DNA of 64,000 nt from Neorhizobium galegae (lineage in GTDB: Bacteria; Pseudomonadota; Alphaproteobacteria; Rhizobiales; Rhizobiaceae). Below are positions 62,845-64,000 of the stretch, piece by piece. The notes under the pieces were generated by a model. The model had not been told where the DNA came from. It saw only the letters and a list, made by a program, of their open reading frames with translations, and did no database searches. The stretch covers positions 372,001 through 436,000 of the forward strand of contig NZ_CP090096.1 of NCBI RefSeq assembly GCF_021391675.1. The letters are read 5' to 3'. Made by a program: the position numbers and the translations under genes. Every line of letters starts with the position of its first letter. Within the stretch, counting starts at the first letter, position 1.

Positions 62845-64000
62845 TCATCCGCAGCTTGCTGGGGTACGGTCCCCTGCTCCGTGCAGCTCAATCAACGTCA
62901 CGTTGATGTCGAACGATTGGCTGTGAAAGGTCGATCTGTCGGCGACGTTGCAGCTAACGCCGGCATTGCGCAGCGAGTCGATTGCCGCTTGCAGTTTGGC
63001 CTTGTCCTGGTCGATGAAGACGACGGTGACAGAGGCGTTCATCAGGAAGGGGGCTGATTCCAGGGATTGATCCGGCTTCAATTCCGGTAGGAATAGCGAA
63101 CGATGCCACAACCGAAGCGATGCAAGCGTATCGTAGAGCGTCAGCACGAATTCCGAGTCGCCGAAGCGCAGGGTGCGCGCAAGCTCTCTGCTGCGCCCGT
63201 CACGGGCAGCGAATTCGTCTCGCTGAAACCAGAAAAGCGGTATCCGTCCCGTCGGCACACCTGACTTGAGCAGGTCGCGAACGAAGGCGGCGGCTCGAAA
63301 ATACTCCAGATTGTCGATCGTGCCGGCCGTCTTGTAGAGCTGCCGGCTGTCTCTGTTCATTGCCAGCGACAGGCCGCAAACGATCACGATCGCCACCAGT
63401 GCCGCGGTCCTGACGGATTGAGCCTTTTGCAACGGCGTCAACAAAACCAGACCGATGATCATGCCGCAGGCAGTGAGCACGAACAGGTCGACATTGAGCC
63501 CCGATGTCGACAAGAAAGCAGAAATTGCCGGTGCGAACCAGCTCGTCACGATGAAAAACAGGGCGATGAGAATCGCAAGTAAAGGGCGCAGATTGCCTGC
63601 CTGCGGCAGAAGAATTGCGCTCATAGAAGCAGTGCCGATTACCAATGCGGGTACTGCCAGTCCGGCATAAAAGATAGTCTGCGTAATGACGCCCTTGAGG
63701 CTGAGATCATAGGCCGGAAATAAGGCTGCGCCGGCGAATGCGACGACGGCTGCCGCGACTTCGATGCGTCGGAAACCCTCCGAGCGCCGAGCTAGCAGAA
63801 GGAGAATCAGTGTCAGGGAGACGACAATGCCGGGCGCATGACGCGTCGTAACTGGCAACCAGTCCATCAATCCATGACGATAGTTGGCGCCGAACCCGGT
63901 GAAAGAGGCGTTTACGATCCATCTCAGCGCAGAAAATGCGCTGATGCCGAAATGGATCTTGTGGAGCGCAACCACGAAAAACAGCCAGGTCAGAAGGCCG
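62845..64000 (-). CDS. Integral membrane protein, C-terminal part (cut by window edge)
   Basis: The minus-strand frame continues to the right edge: GLLTWLFFVVALHKIHFG can be read upstream of the GTG at 63975, so the true start lies outside. At least 380 residues are visible. There are about seven membrane helices (e.g. GIVVSLTLILLLLARR, LLAILIALFFIVTSWF, FVLTACGMIIGLVLLTPL) followed by a soluble C-terminal domain of ~150 residues (YFRAAAFVRDLLKSGVPTGRIPLFWFQRDE, VTVVFIDQDKAKLQAAIDSLRNAG). This layout resembles polyprenyl-linked glycosyltransferase-like membrane proteins, but no motif proves it. Likely an envelope or polysaccharide protein. Confidence 0.75.
   Translation of the reverse strand, partial: GLLTWLFFVVALHKIHFGISAFSALRWIVNASFTGFGANYRHGLMDWLPVTTRHAPGIVVSLTLILLLLARRSEGFRRIEVAAAVVAFAGAALFPAYDLSLKGVITQTIFYAGLAVPALVIGTASMSAILLPQAGNLRPLLAILIALFFIVTSWFAPAISAFLSTSGLNVDLFVLTACGMIIGLVLLTPLQKAQSVRTAALVAIVIVCGLSLAMNRDSRQLYKTAGTIDNLEYFRAAAFVRDLLKSGVPTGRIPLFWFQRDEFAARDGRSRELARTLRFGDSEFVLTLYDTLASLRLWHRSLFLPELKPDQSLESAPFLMNASVTVVFIDQDKAKLQAAIDSLRNAGVSCNVADRSTFHSQSFDINVTLIELHGAGDRTPASCG

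Overview
The window looks like chromosomal DNA of a Rhizobiaceae alphaproteobacterium (Rhizobium, Neorhizobium or Agrobacterium type). The reasons are its high G+C, a large PodJ-type polarity protein, the conserved pairs DUF952-pyrD and TIGR02186-TauE, DUF1236 secreted proteins, an OpgC-type glucan succinylase, and several intergenic palindromes of the kind scattered through rhizobial genomes. No rRNA, tRNA, CRISPR array, intact insertion sequence or prophage was seen. Almost all of it is core-like sequence with one clearly foreign patch.

Layout. 1-8.98 kb: start of a probable membrane glycosyltransferase (cut by the left edge), amino-acid binding protein, S24/LexA-like repressor, orphan NarL-type regulator, DUF952-pyrD, a DUF6460-CAP lipoprotein-MATE run, a TPR methyltransferase and a YitT membrane protein. 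9.0-13.7 kb: an Rrf2 regulator with an AhpD-like peroxidase and a 27-bp operator palindrome, then the ligase-associated Lhr-type helicase and PdeM nuclease. 13.7-18.2 kb: universal stress protein, hydrolase, a divergent HxlR/DHFR-like pair, and TauE with TIGR02186. 18.5-22.4 kb: podJ. 22.9-28.4 kb: a beta-oxidation set (acyl-CoA dehydrogenase, thiolase, FadB-type fusion) behind an 11+11 bp palindrome and broken up by intergenic repeats.

28.4-30.4 kb is an AT-rich, two-gene, overlapping ParA-SIR2 cassette inserted directly after fadB. It is the best candidate for an undescribed system, probably anti-phage. 31.0-31.8 kb holds a 194-bp MITE-like element with 44-bp perfect inverted repeats and, separately, a run of RNA-like hairpins ahead of a small Cys-rich protein gene.

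34.5-47.4 kb is an L-fucose-type (6-deoxyhexose/aldonate) catabolic locus. A minus-strand operon encodes a ribose-type ABC transporter, aldo/keto reductase, lactonase-like amidohydrolase, zinc dehydrogenase, mutarotase, SDR and L-fuconate dehydratase. A divergent FadR-type regulator and a UxaA-type dehydratase lie on one side and a mannitol-dehydrogenase-family gene on the other. The transporter's binding-protein gene is frameshifted near its 3' end. Two TGGTNNNGCCA sites lie in the regulator-transporter intergenic region.

47.6-64 kb: opgC, a solute-symporter/PAS hybrid sensor kinase, mscL, an aminotransferase, galE, a NodB-like deacetylase, small DUF1236 envelope proteins, a Gly/Asn-rich secreted protein, a NarL-type two-component system, about 1 kb without a convincing gene, and a membrane protein cut by the right edge.
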